This document shows, piece by piece, positions 34,076-45,800 of a DNA stretch of 64,000 bases (its first letter is position 1; each line of letters opens with the position of its first letter). The stretch is from Bretschneidera sinensis (taxonomy: Eukaryota > Streptophyta > Magnoliopsida > Brassicales > Akaniaceae). The notes below the pieces were generated by a model that saw only the letters and a list, made by a program, of their open reading frames with translations, did not search any database and was not told the DNA's origin. The stretch spans positions 24,522,001 to 24,586,000 of the forward strand of contig CM043700.1 in NCBI GenBank assembly GCA_023935145.1. Reading direction: 5' to 3'. A program made the position numbers and the translations under genes.

Positions 34076-34331
34076 ATATGGAGCAAGTTACAAAGGAGTA
34101 CGTTCCCACGATTAGTGGGATTACTATCATCCTATCCCCATGACTAAAGGATAGCTGCTATCTATTTTGAGATAGCTACTACCAACATATATATACAAAA
34201 AATCATATGGAGCAAGTTACAAAGTTCCCACGATTAGTGGGATTACTAATGGGATTACTATCATCCTATCCCCATAACTAAAGGATAGTTGTTACCTATT
34301 TTAAGATAGCTACAACCAAGGAATATATACA
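34076..34331. repeat. 129-bp tandem duplication with internal palindromes
   Basis: ATATGGAGCAAGTTACAAAG starts at 34076 and again at 34205. Each copy carries CCCACGATTAGTGGGATTAC and CTATCCCCAT.ACTAAAGGAT. The second copy has a small inner duplication (GGGATTACTAAT). It lies just right of the copia 2 LTR. Confidence 0.8.
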
Positions 34332-37300
34332 AAATCAAATCTACAAGAGAGCTGAAAATAAGGAAACAAATCACAAATCATTTTCAGTCTCATCCCATAT
34401 ATCCTGGAAACTGCATAAAACATTTATGCCATTCTTGAGCCATATATAATTTTCATTGCATTTGTCGTATCCATAGCAATTGCGTTTGTCACGTACGAGT
34501 AGGTGAAGGACGTTATTGGAGTTGAGTTGAGGATCTCTGACTGAAGAATGAGCAACTCCAAGGTTTTTTGTTTCGCTAGTGAAAGCAATTATAGGAGAAG
34601 GCATATTTTTTTTAAAGTAAAATTACTCTATTACTGATGACTGGTTATATGAAATAGAATGACACATTTTAATTATATTTTTATTAATTATTTTCTTTTT
34701 AAAAAAAAAAAAAAACATTAAAGCAGCCTTCCTCCGTTCAATGGTTTATATATCACCACCATATTGCTAAGAATTTGCATGTAAAGTAAAATTTCATCAA
34801 ATTCCTGGCATTGAGCAAATGGGGATGACCATTTTCTACTGAGAGACTACAACAGCCAATGCACAAGCACTAAGTGACAACTTAAAGTCAATTTTAAGTT
34901 GGAGTTTATTTTTTAAAATTTATGAAAAAAGCTAATCAAATCAAATTAACTATTAATTTATGTTAAATTGTTATTTAATAAAATTTAATAAAATTTGATT
35001 CAAATTTAATAAAATTTGATTCAATTTGACTAAAATTTTTGGTAAATTTTAAAAAATAAACTTCAGTTTAAAGTTGTTTTAAACTGGACTCAAATATCAC
35101 CATTAATTATATTTTTAATAGATAATATGATAATATTGTAGATTTCTATATATGTTATGTGATAACTATAAGCTTACATTAATTATGATCAAAGCAATCG
35201 TTATATTTATATATAATATCATTTAAAAAAATAGCCTGCATCATGACTTTTTTTTAATAGTTGTGTAACAACCAAACCTTTACATATTGGTACACATGAA
35301 TCGCATTTGCATGCAAAATAACTCAGGCATGTTGTGCATACATGTGTACATTCATAAAATCATGTCTCATGTGTGATGATCATTTCATGAGAGATGATTA
35401 GTCAAAATAACGTGTCATTAATTATGACATCATAATCATGTTTTATTATGTTGTGCATTCATGATGATCACAAAAAATATGAAGAAAAAAAAAATTAAAG
35501 AGCAATCTAATTAATTGTTCACGAAGTCAATGAGACCTTAGCTCACTACGGTAAAACAAACTAATGCTTAGACTTTGAAATCACAAAATTTTAAGTTTGA
35601 TTTTTATCGGTGCACATGAGTTATTTTTTCAATATGTTGATTATTTTTTTCATATTAAGTGGATAATGTTATAATATTATATAAGTTTATATATTTTTTG
35701 TGAACTTATATTGTGACTGAATCATTGTATCATTATATTTATATAAATATCATTTAAAAAACATAATAAAAAAACTCATCATCTATAAAATAAAAAAAAT
35801 ATTAATTTAATTTTTTGATATGTTGCAAAATTATTAATGTACTATTTAAATGTTTATTTTGATTATTCGAAATCTTGATTCAAATATCTTTGCTTTGGGA
35901 CACCCCTTGAATAAATGTAGTGCTAAAGAGTGATGTTTTTGGGAGCCCACTAGGCACGTGTAGGACTGCAAAATACCAAATCTAACTGCAAAATACCAAA
36001 TCTAACCGCTCATGCAGGACAAGAAATTTTATTACTTTTCATGGAAATGACCAAATACATATACAAGTGAAAAGCATACCAGCACTAACCACTCCACTTA
36101 TTTTTTGTATCCGTGGGACGAAATTGTCCTTCTATATCTTCCAAATATTTGTACTTGTCTATCCAAATATTTGATAACGAAAGTATTAAAAGTTGAATTT
36201 TTAATTAGAGAATTACTATTGAGACACTCAATACAATCATTCATTTTATGAATTCTGAAAATTTGAATTATAATTATTATTTTATTTTTTAAATAATTAC
36301 CATCTAAATTTTCAAAACGTATTTTAAAGTTTTTGGACAGAGTGTCCGATAGTCTTTATTTTTTTAATTACGGTGTGCATGGATAAATTTGAATCAGTTT
36401 TGTTATAAAATTAAAATTGAATTTACTTATTTTTTTCACGATTTGCAAAAAATTAATAATAATATATAGAAAAGCTTTTGTGATTTAAAGAAAAAAATTG
36501 TCCTTTTATATTAGTTTTGTCCGACAAAATTTATGTTATATGACAAAATAAAGTCCGGGTGTGTGAATATCTTTAATTAAGGTTCACACTTAGATGTTTT
36601 GCCTTGTTTCAAAAAAAATGTTATATTTTTTAGTATTTTTGTCATATTTATGGTAAGATTCTTAGATTTTATAGTAAATTATCATATTTGAAAGTAATAC
36701 TTTAAATATGATAATTTATTATCAAATGTGACTACTTTACTAATAAATATGAAAAAAAATAAAAAAAAATTGTATCATGAAATATAACAAGACGATAAAT
36801 CATTGGATATTCTTAATTTTATACAGTGTTATTATTCGTCCATTGATAATTTAAAAACTTCCTGTGATAATTTCAAAGAATTTCAGTAATAACACAATAC
36901 ATTAGTATCAATCAAGTTCGTTGAAATTATCATTAAAAAAATTTAAATTACTAATGATCGAATGATAACACTACATAAAATTAATAACATCTAATAATTT
37001 TCCAGACAAGACCCCTAAACAAATATCAAGGGAACAAGATCATGTTTCTTTATTAGGTAAACAATAAAATAAACATATGATAATAATATTTGTAAAATAA
37101 ATATATAGAGAGAAAGACTGGTTTGGCGGTTTGGATAGGTTTTTTTGTAATATATCAAACCATCGATTGTCCTTTTTTTCAAAACATAATAAATAAATAA
37201 AACGCTGAGTACTCAGCTACAGCAACCATAGATTCAAGAGAAGTTTCACCAATTTCGAAAGGGCAAGTGGAAGGGACACATTGGTCATAAGTTATATATT

Positions 37301-38099
37301 GTCTTCTAGTAGAGAGAGGTAGAGAGAGAGAGATTGGGCTTAAGAATGGGGTGTTTGTTGATACACAAGGAATGGATATTTTACTACTTGAGGACAAGAC
37401 AAGGGCACGTGGAGATAGAGGGAGAGAGAGAGGGAGGGAGAGCTCTTCCTTTAATTTCTTCAGTTTATATAGATTGTGTTTGTAGAGGACAAGATGGTCC
37501 TTTCTGTTTCTGTTATTTCTCTGGTCCAATTCATACACCCTCTCCCCTGTCATTTCTTGCTGATACAAGAATTGTAAATTTCAGTTTTAACACTAAATTT
37601 AAATAAAACATCTTTATACTTTTGTTTCATTTTTTATTTCAATTTGTTTTGGTTGAAACATCATATTTAAGTCGAAATATTATAATACTAGTTTTTTTTA
37701 TATTTTTGAAAATTTTAAAAAAATAATATGAGAATTTTTATTGTTTTTCTTTAATTGACAAATGATGTTTGAATAACGATTGTTTTATTATGATAATATG
37801 ACAAAGTCTCAATTTGAATTTACTAGATAGTTTATTTTACCAAAAATAAACTTCAGGGTATAAAATAAAAATTAAGCTGGCCACAAAGTATTTCATGAAA
37901 TTAAGTATTAATTTTAAATACATTCCTTTCGAATGCTTGGTGTTTATATTTTATCCAAACAATGAATTTTTAAATGTATGAATTCAAAACTCATAGTAAA
38001 ATTTTTAAATCATGCATTTATAATTCATACCTCGAGTATAAATCTACATTCCCAAAAGCATACGCATATTTACTACAAATAAAAATCGCATATGTATCA
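34332..38099. other. AT-rich intergenic DNA before the GA3ox gene
   Basis: No supported gene. It holds a MITE (34874-35096, listed separately), a 21-bp direct duplication (CTGCAAAATACCAAATCTAAC at about 35966-36008), a GA-rich patch at 37313-37445, and long AT-rich stretches. The minus ORF at 34371-34604 (77 aa) has no family I recognise and poor context. Confidence 0.45.
34874..35096. mobile_element. MITE, same family as 49619-49835
   Basis: Long imperfect inverted arms: left TTTTAAGTTGGAGTTTATTT, right (complement) CTTTAAACTGAAGTTTATTT, around an AT-rich centre with repeated AATTTGATTCAAATTT. About 220 bp, with no coding capacity. Confidence 0.65.
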
Positions 38100-39065
38100 T
38101 GTTGTGAAGTAAAACTTGCAATACAGTGTTTTTGTATATGAAGTTTGACTTTTTAAATTTTGGAATTTGATGAGACTACTTTATAATCAAAATTTATGTT
38201 TACAACATTACTTCACAATTTTTTAGAGTAAAGGAGTTAATCCCTGTAAAAATTGTGAAGTAAACCTTGCAATGCTTTTGCATATTGATTTGGGCTCTTT
38301 CAATTTTAGGATTTGGTGGGGATTATTTTATATTGCAGGTCTAAATTCATATGCAAAAACATTTTATTGCTTGATTATAAAGTGGTACCCACCAAATCCC
38401 AAAATTTAAGGTGTCCAAATTCATATGCAAAAACACTGTATTACTTGATTATAAAGTGGTTCCTATCAAATATCAAAATTTTATGTGTCCAAATTCATAC
38501 GCAAAAGCATTGCATTGCTTGATTATAAAGTGGTTTCACCAAATACGAAAATTTAAAGAGTCCAAATCCATATGCAAAAGCACTGTATTTGAACTATCTA
38601 CAATAAAAATTGTGAAGTAATGCTTGCACTACACATAAATTTTGATTATAAAGTGATGCTTGCAATACACATAAATTTTGATTATAAAGTAGTCCCCGCT
38701 AAATCTTAAAATTTAAAGAGGCTAAATCCATATACAAAAACGCTGGATTTGGACTTTCTACCGTAAAAATTGTGAAGTAAAGCTTTCAATATACATAAAT
38801 TTTGATTATAAAGTTATCCCACTAAATCGAAATATAAAGAGTCCAAATTCATATGCAAAAGTACTGTATTAGACTTCAATATAAAAAATTGTGAAGTAAA
38901 ACTAGTAGTACACATAAATTTTAATTATAATATGATCCCATCAAATCTCAAAATTCAAATACAGTGTTTTTTATATGGATTTAAATTCTTTAAATTTTAA
39001 AATTTGATGAGATTAATTTATAATCAAAATTGACGTGTACTACATGTTTTACTTCATGATTTATG
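38100..39065. repeat. Minisatellite array upstream of the GA3ox gene
   Basis: Units beginning AAATTCATATGCAAAAACAC and containing TTGATTATAAAGTGGT and CCAAATCCCAAAATTTAA start at 38343, 38417, 38491 and 38564 (73-74 bp apart). Longer variants follow at 38724 and 38845 that add AAAATTGTGAAGTAAA. Inverted copies flank the array (38105-38300 and 38955-39060). The array ends about 30 bp before the TATA-like box of the next gene. Confidence 0.85.
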
Positions 39066-39094
39066 TTTTACAACAGAGGAGTTGATCACCGCCT

Positions 39095-39103
39095 CTATAT
39101 ATA
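39095..39103 (+). promoter_or_regulatory. TATA box of the GA3ox gene
   Basis: CTATATATA about 105 bp upstream of the ATG, at a suitable distance for a short 5' UTR. No competing motif is nearer. Confidence 0.6.
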
Positions 39104-39208
39104 CTCACGACAAAGCATCATATATCTCCCATCCCGTTTCACCATCGATCCTGCGATTTCTCTCACAAGACAAATTATATACTCTCTTGATATCTTTGAT
39201 AATCGACT

Positions 39209-41054
39209 ATGGCTTCAGCAAGGCTAACGGATGCCCACTCTGTTCATCTCCACTACAAACACCAAAACCAAGACTTCACCTCATTTCAACAACTACCTGA
39301 CTCATACGCATGGACTGATCAAATCAACGACTACCCTTCGGTTGGCAGCGAGTTGTTATCAGTTCCGGTGATCGATCTGAATGACCGAAATGCCATTTAC
39401 CAGATAGGCAAAGCTTGCAAAAGCTGGGGTGTTTTTCAAGTCATCAACCATGGTGTCCCTACTAGCCTCTTTGATAACATTGAGTGTACCAGTAGAAGCC
39501 TCTTCTCTTTGCCAATCCAACAAAAGCTCAAGGCAGCCAGATCACCTGATGCTATTTCCGGCTATGGCTTCGCTAGAATCTCTTCTTTCTTCTCCAAGCT
39601 TATGTGGTCTGAAGGCTTCACTGTTGCTGGATCTCCTATTCAACATTTCCAACAACTTTGGCCCCAACATTACACCAATTACTGGTACTGGGTACTACGA
39701 ATTCATTCATTAATTAATTGTTCATGCAGTCTTTCCTACTAGATGTTCTTGCTTATAGCACAGGCATAAAATTTCACTAATGATAAAATAAAGTCTTTAA
39801 TCATATATCTTTCATGACCGGACTCTACATAAAAATTTCTTTTACTGCACGATATTATTACTTTACAAAGTTTGCAACGAAAGCTATATGGACCCACAAT
39901 GAAGATTGGGAAAGATAGTAATTCCATCAAAGAAACAAGGTGGCATTTAGCTGCCAGAGTGGGTTAAAAAAGAGAAATTTGTTTTATTTGGTAAAAATAT
40001 ATTTTTATGATAAATTTCATATTTTTATCGAAAATATATATTTCTAGTGATAAATTTTTTTATCATCAATAATTTTTTTACCATAAAAAATATGTTTAAT
40101 TTACTACAAAATATATGGATAAAGCAAAAAAAAAAAAAATCCCTTAAGGCACCATACACTTCAACAAGAAACATGAAAAAGTGAATTCTTACATAGATTC
40201 TGTCTAACACGTGAGTTATAGATTAAATCAATTATGTTTTATTATTTTAAATTTTTACAGATTTCAAAATTTTATTAATTTAATAATTTCTCAAATTATC
40301 TTAAATTACAACTCATGATTGGTATAATCTATTAAGCATAATCTAAGTAAAAAAAATTCTTAAGGACAACCCATAATAGCAATTTATTCAGTACAGTATT
40401 TTGACTTTTTAAAATTTTTTTAGTGATATAATTGAAGGGTACGAAGAAGAGATGAAAAAGCTAGCAGGGAGGTTGATGTGGTTGATGTTGAGCTCACTAG
40501 GGATAACGAAGGAAGACATCAAATGGGCTGGCCCCAAAGGTAATATCAAAGAGGCTAGCGCAGCCCTACAACTAAACTATTACCCGGCTTGTCCGGACCC
40601 TGATCGGGCCATGGGTCTTGCCGCCCACACGGACTCAACCCTCCTCACCATCCTCTACCAGAACACAACCAGTGGGCTTCAGGTCCTAAAAGAGGGGACA
40701 GGTTGGGTGACTGTTCCACCGGTTCCGGGTGGCCTTGTGGTGAACGTCGGTGATCTCCTTCACATTTTATCAAATGGGCTTTACCCAAGTGTGCTCCATC
40801 GGGCGGTGGTGAACCGGAGCAGACTACGTCTCTCAATCGCCTATCTCTATGGGCCACCAGACAGTGTCCGTATAGCACCACTATCAAAGCTGATAAGCCC
40901 AACTCAGCCTCCTCTGTATCGGCCGATTACTTGGAGTGAATATCTCGGCACCAAAGCTAAGCATTTCAACAAAGCACTGTCATCAGTTCGGGTTTGTGTT
41001 CCTCTAAATGGATTGGTTGATGTCAATGATCATAACAGCGTAAAGGCCAGATAA
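39209..41054 (+). CDS. GA3ox: Gibberellin 3-beta-dioxygenase (GA 3-oxidase)
   Basis: A cytosolic Fe(II)/2-oxoglutarate dioxygenase that converts GA9/GA20 to the active GA4/GA1. Exons 39209-39684 and 40424-41054 (intron 739 bp, GT-AG, joining TG|T to a Cys codon) give 368 aa, normal for the family. The N-terminal DIOX_N region reads VPVIDLNDRNAIYQIGKACK and WGVFQVINHGVP. The core contains MGLAAHTDSTLLTILYQN with iron ligands His227 and Asp229, LHR with the third ligand His284, and RLRLSIAYLYGP with the 2-oxoglutarate-binding Arg294 and Ser296. GA3ox-typical stretches are YEEEMKKLAGRLMWLMLSSL, EDIKWAGPKG and EYLGTKAKHFNKALSSVR. All catalytic residues and the frame are intact, so it is probably active. 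Two exons is the usual GA3ox structure. A minisatellite sits directly upstream. Confidence 0.96.
39685..40423 (+). other. GA3ox intron
   Basis: 739-bp AT-rich intron, GT at 39685 and AG at 40423. A partly palindromic stretch at about 39985-40100 (AAAAATATATTTTTATGATA with mirrored copies of TTTATCA) may be a small MITE relic. Confidence 0.8.
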
Positions 41055-42887
41055 CAAGTTTCGTTGTTAAATCTTTTTCTCTTCTTGAATACAAAATTTT
41101 GATTGCTTGTGGGGACCGTAATTTCTTGGACGATTGTGGGAGACAAACAGTCCCAGTTATCTCTTGTCTTTGTGCTGAAAGAGATTAAAAGGAAAGCAAA
41201 ATATCCATTTTGAATATTCAAGTTAAAGACACAAGAAACGACATCTTTTTTACCCGGAGATCCTCGAGGAAGATCCTACTTCCAAATTCCAATGAATAAG
41301 ACAGTAATTAAGATAAAAATGGTTAGAATCATAAGATGACGAAAAGGATAAGGGTAAAGCTAAAGAGGTCCGCGAGGGACATGGACTTTTGACATCCCAT
41401 GCACGAGTATGCCAATCGACGTGCACCACTTAGAAATGAGTTTCTCTTTTTTTGTCAGTGAATTTGTATATCTACCATTCACTATATTAATAAAATTATT
41501 TAAATCAAAAATAAATTCACATTCAATGTAAATATAGAGTTTTACCTTCAATCCAAACAAAAATTGCACCGATAAAATATCGGACCAAGTCACCAACGGA
41601 TGTATCCGCATCAGCATTGAAATGAAAATTAACCACCGATTATTCCTGTACAAATTGACAACTCCAATATCGATGAGTTAAGACAATAACGAATGTGAGG
41701 TCATGATTGTCGAGTTGAAATTTCACTTGGGATTTCGGCAATATTGAAAAAGACAAGTCTCTCGGTCTTTTCTATGTGTATGATAATGTTCCGAGACTTG
41801 AAGAAAATATTTGTCTCTGCAACCATGTGCTCTTCGACATTAGTTAGCCAGTTAGAGAACCCTACCTTATCATGGAGGGAAGAGGCAGATTTTACCGTTT
41901 TCATCCATTCGTAATTTCTTCTTTGGTAGGAGGAAACCTAATAAAAAAATTCCTCCTCTTTTTATTCTCAGCTTACATGGAAACAAAAATTAACTAGCAA
42001 AAGAAAAAACATATTATAAACAATTTGAGAGATTTACAAATTTATGTATTATGTCAAATTATGTACATGAATGGTTGAGAGTACTTTCCTTTATCAAGTG
42101 ATGAAAAAAGTATAAGATGAAATCTGAACCCATAACCATAGAGCAATTTCCAGATTTCAAAATATTATTTTTTAATAAATTCTTAAACTATCTGAAGTGC
42201 CAATTAATGGTTAGTTTAATCTGTTTGAGCAATATGTAAGAATTACTCCTCCTTATATAACCCATATACACCCAGCGGATGATAAAAAGGGCAAAAAAAA
42301 AAAAAAACTTTGCTGTAAGCTCAAATCTTACGACTCAACACAAAGTATAGCTAAAAATAAAATAAAAAAAAGAAACGCTAAATTTTGTAACAGAAACAAT
42401 TGTAATTTTGATGTTACCTATAAATATCTTCTAATCGTTACAAAGTATTTACAATTTCAGATTTGTATTGCCGTTTTTACCATAATATATTAAAATTCGT
42501 CTTTCAAACCACACCTCTTACTATCACCATGCCAATGCATGGCAATTGAAAAACATATACAACCTAAAATAAGAGTACTTGCCTCTAAAAAATGTAAGTA
42601 TATTTACAATTTCTAAGTAAAGCTAACCAAATTTTGATAAAATTGTAACAACTGCATTTTATCTCTTGATGCCATGTCATGTCAATTCAAACCAGAAACA
42701 CTCATCGGCACCGTTTGGGTTTGGCTTTAAACCAGCTTAAAGCACCCAATTTACCTGTTTGGGTGGCTTTAAGCTGGCTTAAAACCAAACCTAAACAATG
42801 CCATTAGGGTATATAAACATTTTTTCCTAAGTTATTTGTCATCCTCCGTGCACTCCAATTTTTACAGAAAGGCTGGAAAATCAGAAA
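41055..42887. other. Intergenic DNA between GA3ox and the RING gene
   Basis: Holds the GA3ox 3' UTR at its left and, at its right, the 3' UTR of the convergent RING gene. A short palindromic MITE lies at 42713-42796. No gene seen; the minus ORFs at 41360-41653 and 41701-41904 match nothing I know. Confidence 0.45.
42713..42796. mobile_element. Small palindromic MITE
   Basis: GTTTGGGTTTGGCTTTAAAC on the left pairs with GTTTAGGTTTGGTTTTAAGC (complement of the right end), and CAGCTTAAAG occurs in both arms. About 84 bp. Confidence 0.6.
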
Positions 42888-45800
42888 TTAAACATCATAT
42901 ACAGGTAAGCGCTCCTCAATAGAGACTCGGCAGATGGGGCACTTTTTGCACTTACTGCAGCATGTGCTGCAACAAACAGGAAGATAATGAGCAGTAGGAA
43001 AAGAAAAAGATTGAGCCTTCATACAGTTTACATATTGACAAATGCACATCGATTGAGCTCCATACAGTTAATGCACTAAGAATTTAGCATCAAGGTAAAT
43101 GACCATACCTGCAGAGTACTCGATGCCTACATGGAAGCAGGACCATACTGATCTCTCCCTCAAAACAAACTCTACATAGCACTTTCTCCTGGACAATATC
43201 AAGACAACAATCAGGCATTAGCAACACAGGATAGAACAGACCTTGACCAAACTTCAACCATGATTCAAATTTTGACAATAACACCACCACCACCATCACC
43301 ATCAATATCGACAATAGTAACAACATGCAAATTATAAGTTACTAGTTTAACCAACACTAGAAAAATTGAAGATATCTGAAGCTTTTTCCTACTATTCTTA
43401 AGTTCAGTTTAATAGTGGTATCAACCCATACATATGAACATTTAATTTTGGCTCAAACTTGACAATCAACATTTGAAATGATTGCACCAGAAATATAAAA
43501 TCCATCATTTTTTTTTCGCAAAGACATCTCAAATTGTCTTGCCTTCTGATTGTCATTATACTGAGAATAAACTCTTTTTGAAGTTTTGGAACAATTTTAT
43601 GAAACTAAGACCCTAGACTCTGAAGAATTGAATCTTCAACAAAAAAAAAGAAAGTGTAGCAACGTCAAAGAAGAGAGGAAAGTGAAATGGGATGTGAAAA
43701 GGGGAAGTTTAAGACCTGGTTAAATGCATTCATCCTTGCTCTCTGCTTGTCATATGTACACAGTCACCAATGTGTTAAATACAGAAATCTTGACAGGTCC
43801 AAGAATTTTATATTATTGTACTAGTCAAGTACATGAATCCCTTCCCTCCATTTGAATACATGCTCATAGGATGTAAATATGATTTTATGTTGGCTATCAA
43901 CTTGTACAACCCTCTTTTATTGAGGCTAGGCCAGCTAGGTGATGTTCAACACAATCAAGCACAACATAAACCAAAACATATACACTCATACTTCTTTCTT
44001 TCTTTTCTTTTTTCCCCATCTTTTTTCTGGAGGAAGAAAAAACCTGGGATTCACTGATACCAAAACTCTTCTCTCCAGCACTTTGGATGCACTTTGGTTA
44101 AAAACCACAAGTAAACAAGGATACCTAAATCAGACCAAAAGAAAATAGGAAAGGTTGGAACTCCAAGAAGAATGACACTAATATGTGTATGCATGGATCT
44201 CAGGCCAAAATATAGAATTTTACTTGGTCAATAATCTTTGCTTTCTGAAAAATGAGTCGAACTATTATAGATATTCAAACTTCAAAGAATAAGTCCGGGT
44301 AATTTATCATCATTCAACCCCTAGGTTGTGATAATTGGAAAAGCATAAAATTGAGAAGCTAACTACATATCATTTAAACTAAAAATATCATAGCAACATC
44401 TTAATGGTGAAACATGATAAGCATCTGCAAAACATGAACTAAATTCACTGTTTCCTACCACATATACTCATTTTTTAAACTACCAGTCAAAGATGAGAAT
44501 GTTACATTTTGAAGTCTTTCAAACTCCTGCTGGCTAAATTTTGTGATTTCTGTCTGCTCACCAAGAGCTGCCTGAAGTCTCCACACCTGAGATGAAGATT
44601 AGTCAAACATAACTAATCAGAAAAAACAAACAAAGAGAACCAAATATAAAACATAAATGAAGGAAGCGGCAGCATCATTAAGAAATTTTGGCATTTGCAT
44701 TTGTATTAGATGGTAAATATAACTGCAAAAAGCGCTAAAAAGTGGAGTTAAAAGGAAAATACAAATATAAGTGTAGTCCTCTGGCCAAAAAAATATAGAC
44801 TACACTGAAAAAATATATTCACCTCCTCAGCGAGATCTTTTTTGGGCATTTTCTTCACTATCTCAGGTGGATACCCACAGAAAGTGTTGTACCTGCATGG
44901 TTAAAAACCAAGTGTATAATATCAGGAAAAAAAGTGCTGCTGTTGAAATGCTTCTACAAAATCATCAGACTCCAACCATATAATTAATTTTCTACAGAAC
45001 TAAACGCAGAAAAACAAAATGCAGCTACTTCATGAAGACTGACCAACTCAAAACACATAATTGAGAATCTTTAATTAACTGAAAACTGAACAATATTAAT
45101 TTCGACAAATAAAATTTACTGAATAGATACTAAAAAGTAAATTTATATTGGCTGTGCACCAACCGCACAGTTGCTTTTAGCTCTTAATTTCTTCTAAGCA
45201 TAAGCAGATCTCTTTACATGATTCTTTGATTCCATTAAAAGAAAATACTGAATCCCTGTCATTGCTTTCTTATCTAGGAATCCTTTGCTAACTGTTGAGA
45301 GTCCAAGTTGGTGCATGTTTATGCTCTAACTTTAGGGGGAGTATTGAAAGTCCTAATTAGGTTTCTTATTATATGTCCTAATAGGCTTTTTAGTCACACT
45401 TTGTTTATGTCTATATTATCTAGTTATGTCACTTAGTCCTATTAGGATTGTTGAATTGTATTCATATCATTAATCAATAATACAAAAATTCTTTTCAAAT
45501 CTTTATTTCAATACTAACAAATTTAAGAAAATATTTTCCCGATATTAAAGATTTCACTACTATTGTTATATCCTTACAGACTATCCTTTTTTTAATCTCT
45601 AATGGATATGCCGACACAATTCACTTATCTTCACAAATGCGCTTCCACTAACATGCACAAGCACACACTGGACAAATAAAAGAAACAAAAAAGATCAATG
45701 GAAAAAGAAATTGAGCAAAAATTTCGCCTTAAATAGCTAGAAAGTAAACGAGAGAGAGAGAGAGAAAGAAAGAACTATACTAACCCAGAAGCCCCCTCGT

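Noticed and set aside
37179..37606. Overlapping ORFs on both strands
   Set aside because: Driven by a GA/CT-rich tract; no family recognised.
38313..38620. Repeated ORFs reading SKFICKN-like text
   Set aside because: Products of the minisatellite array, not genes.
38100..39065. CRISPR-like array
   Set aside because: Plant nuclear DNA; units are degenerate tandem repeats without unique spacers.
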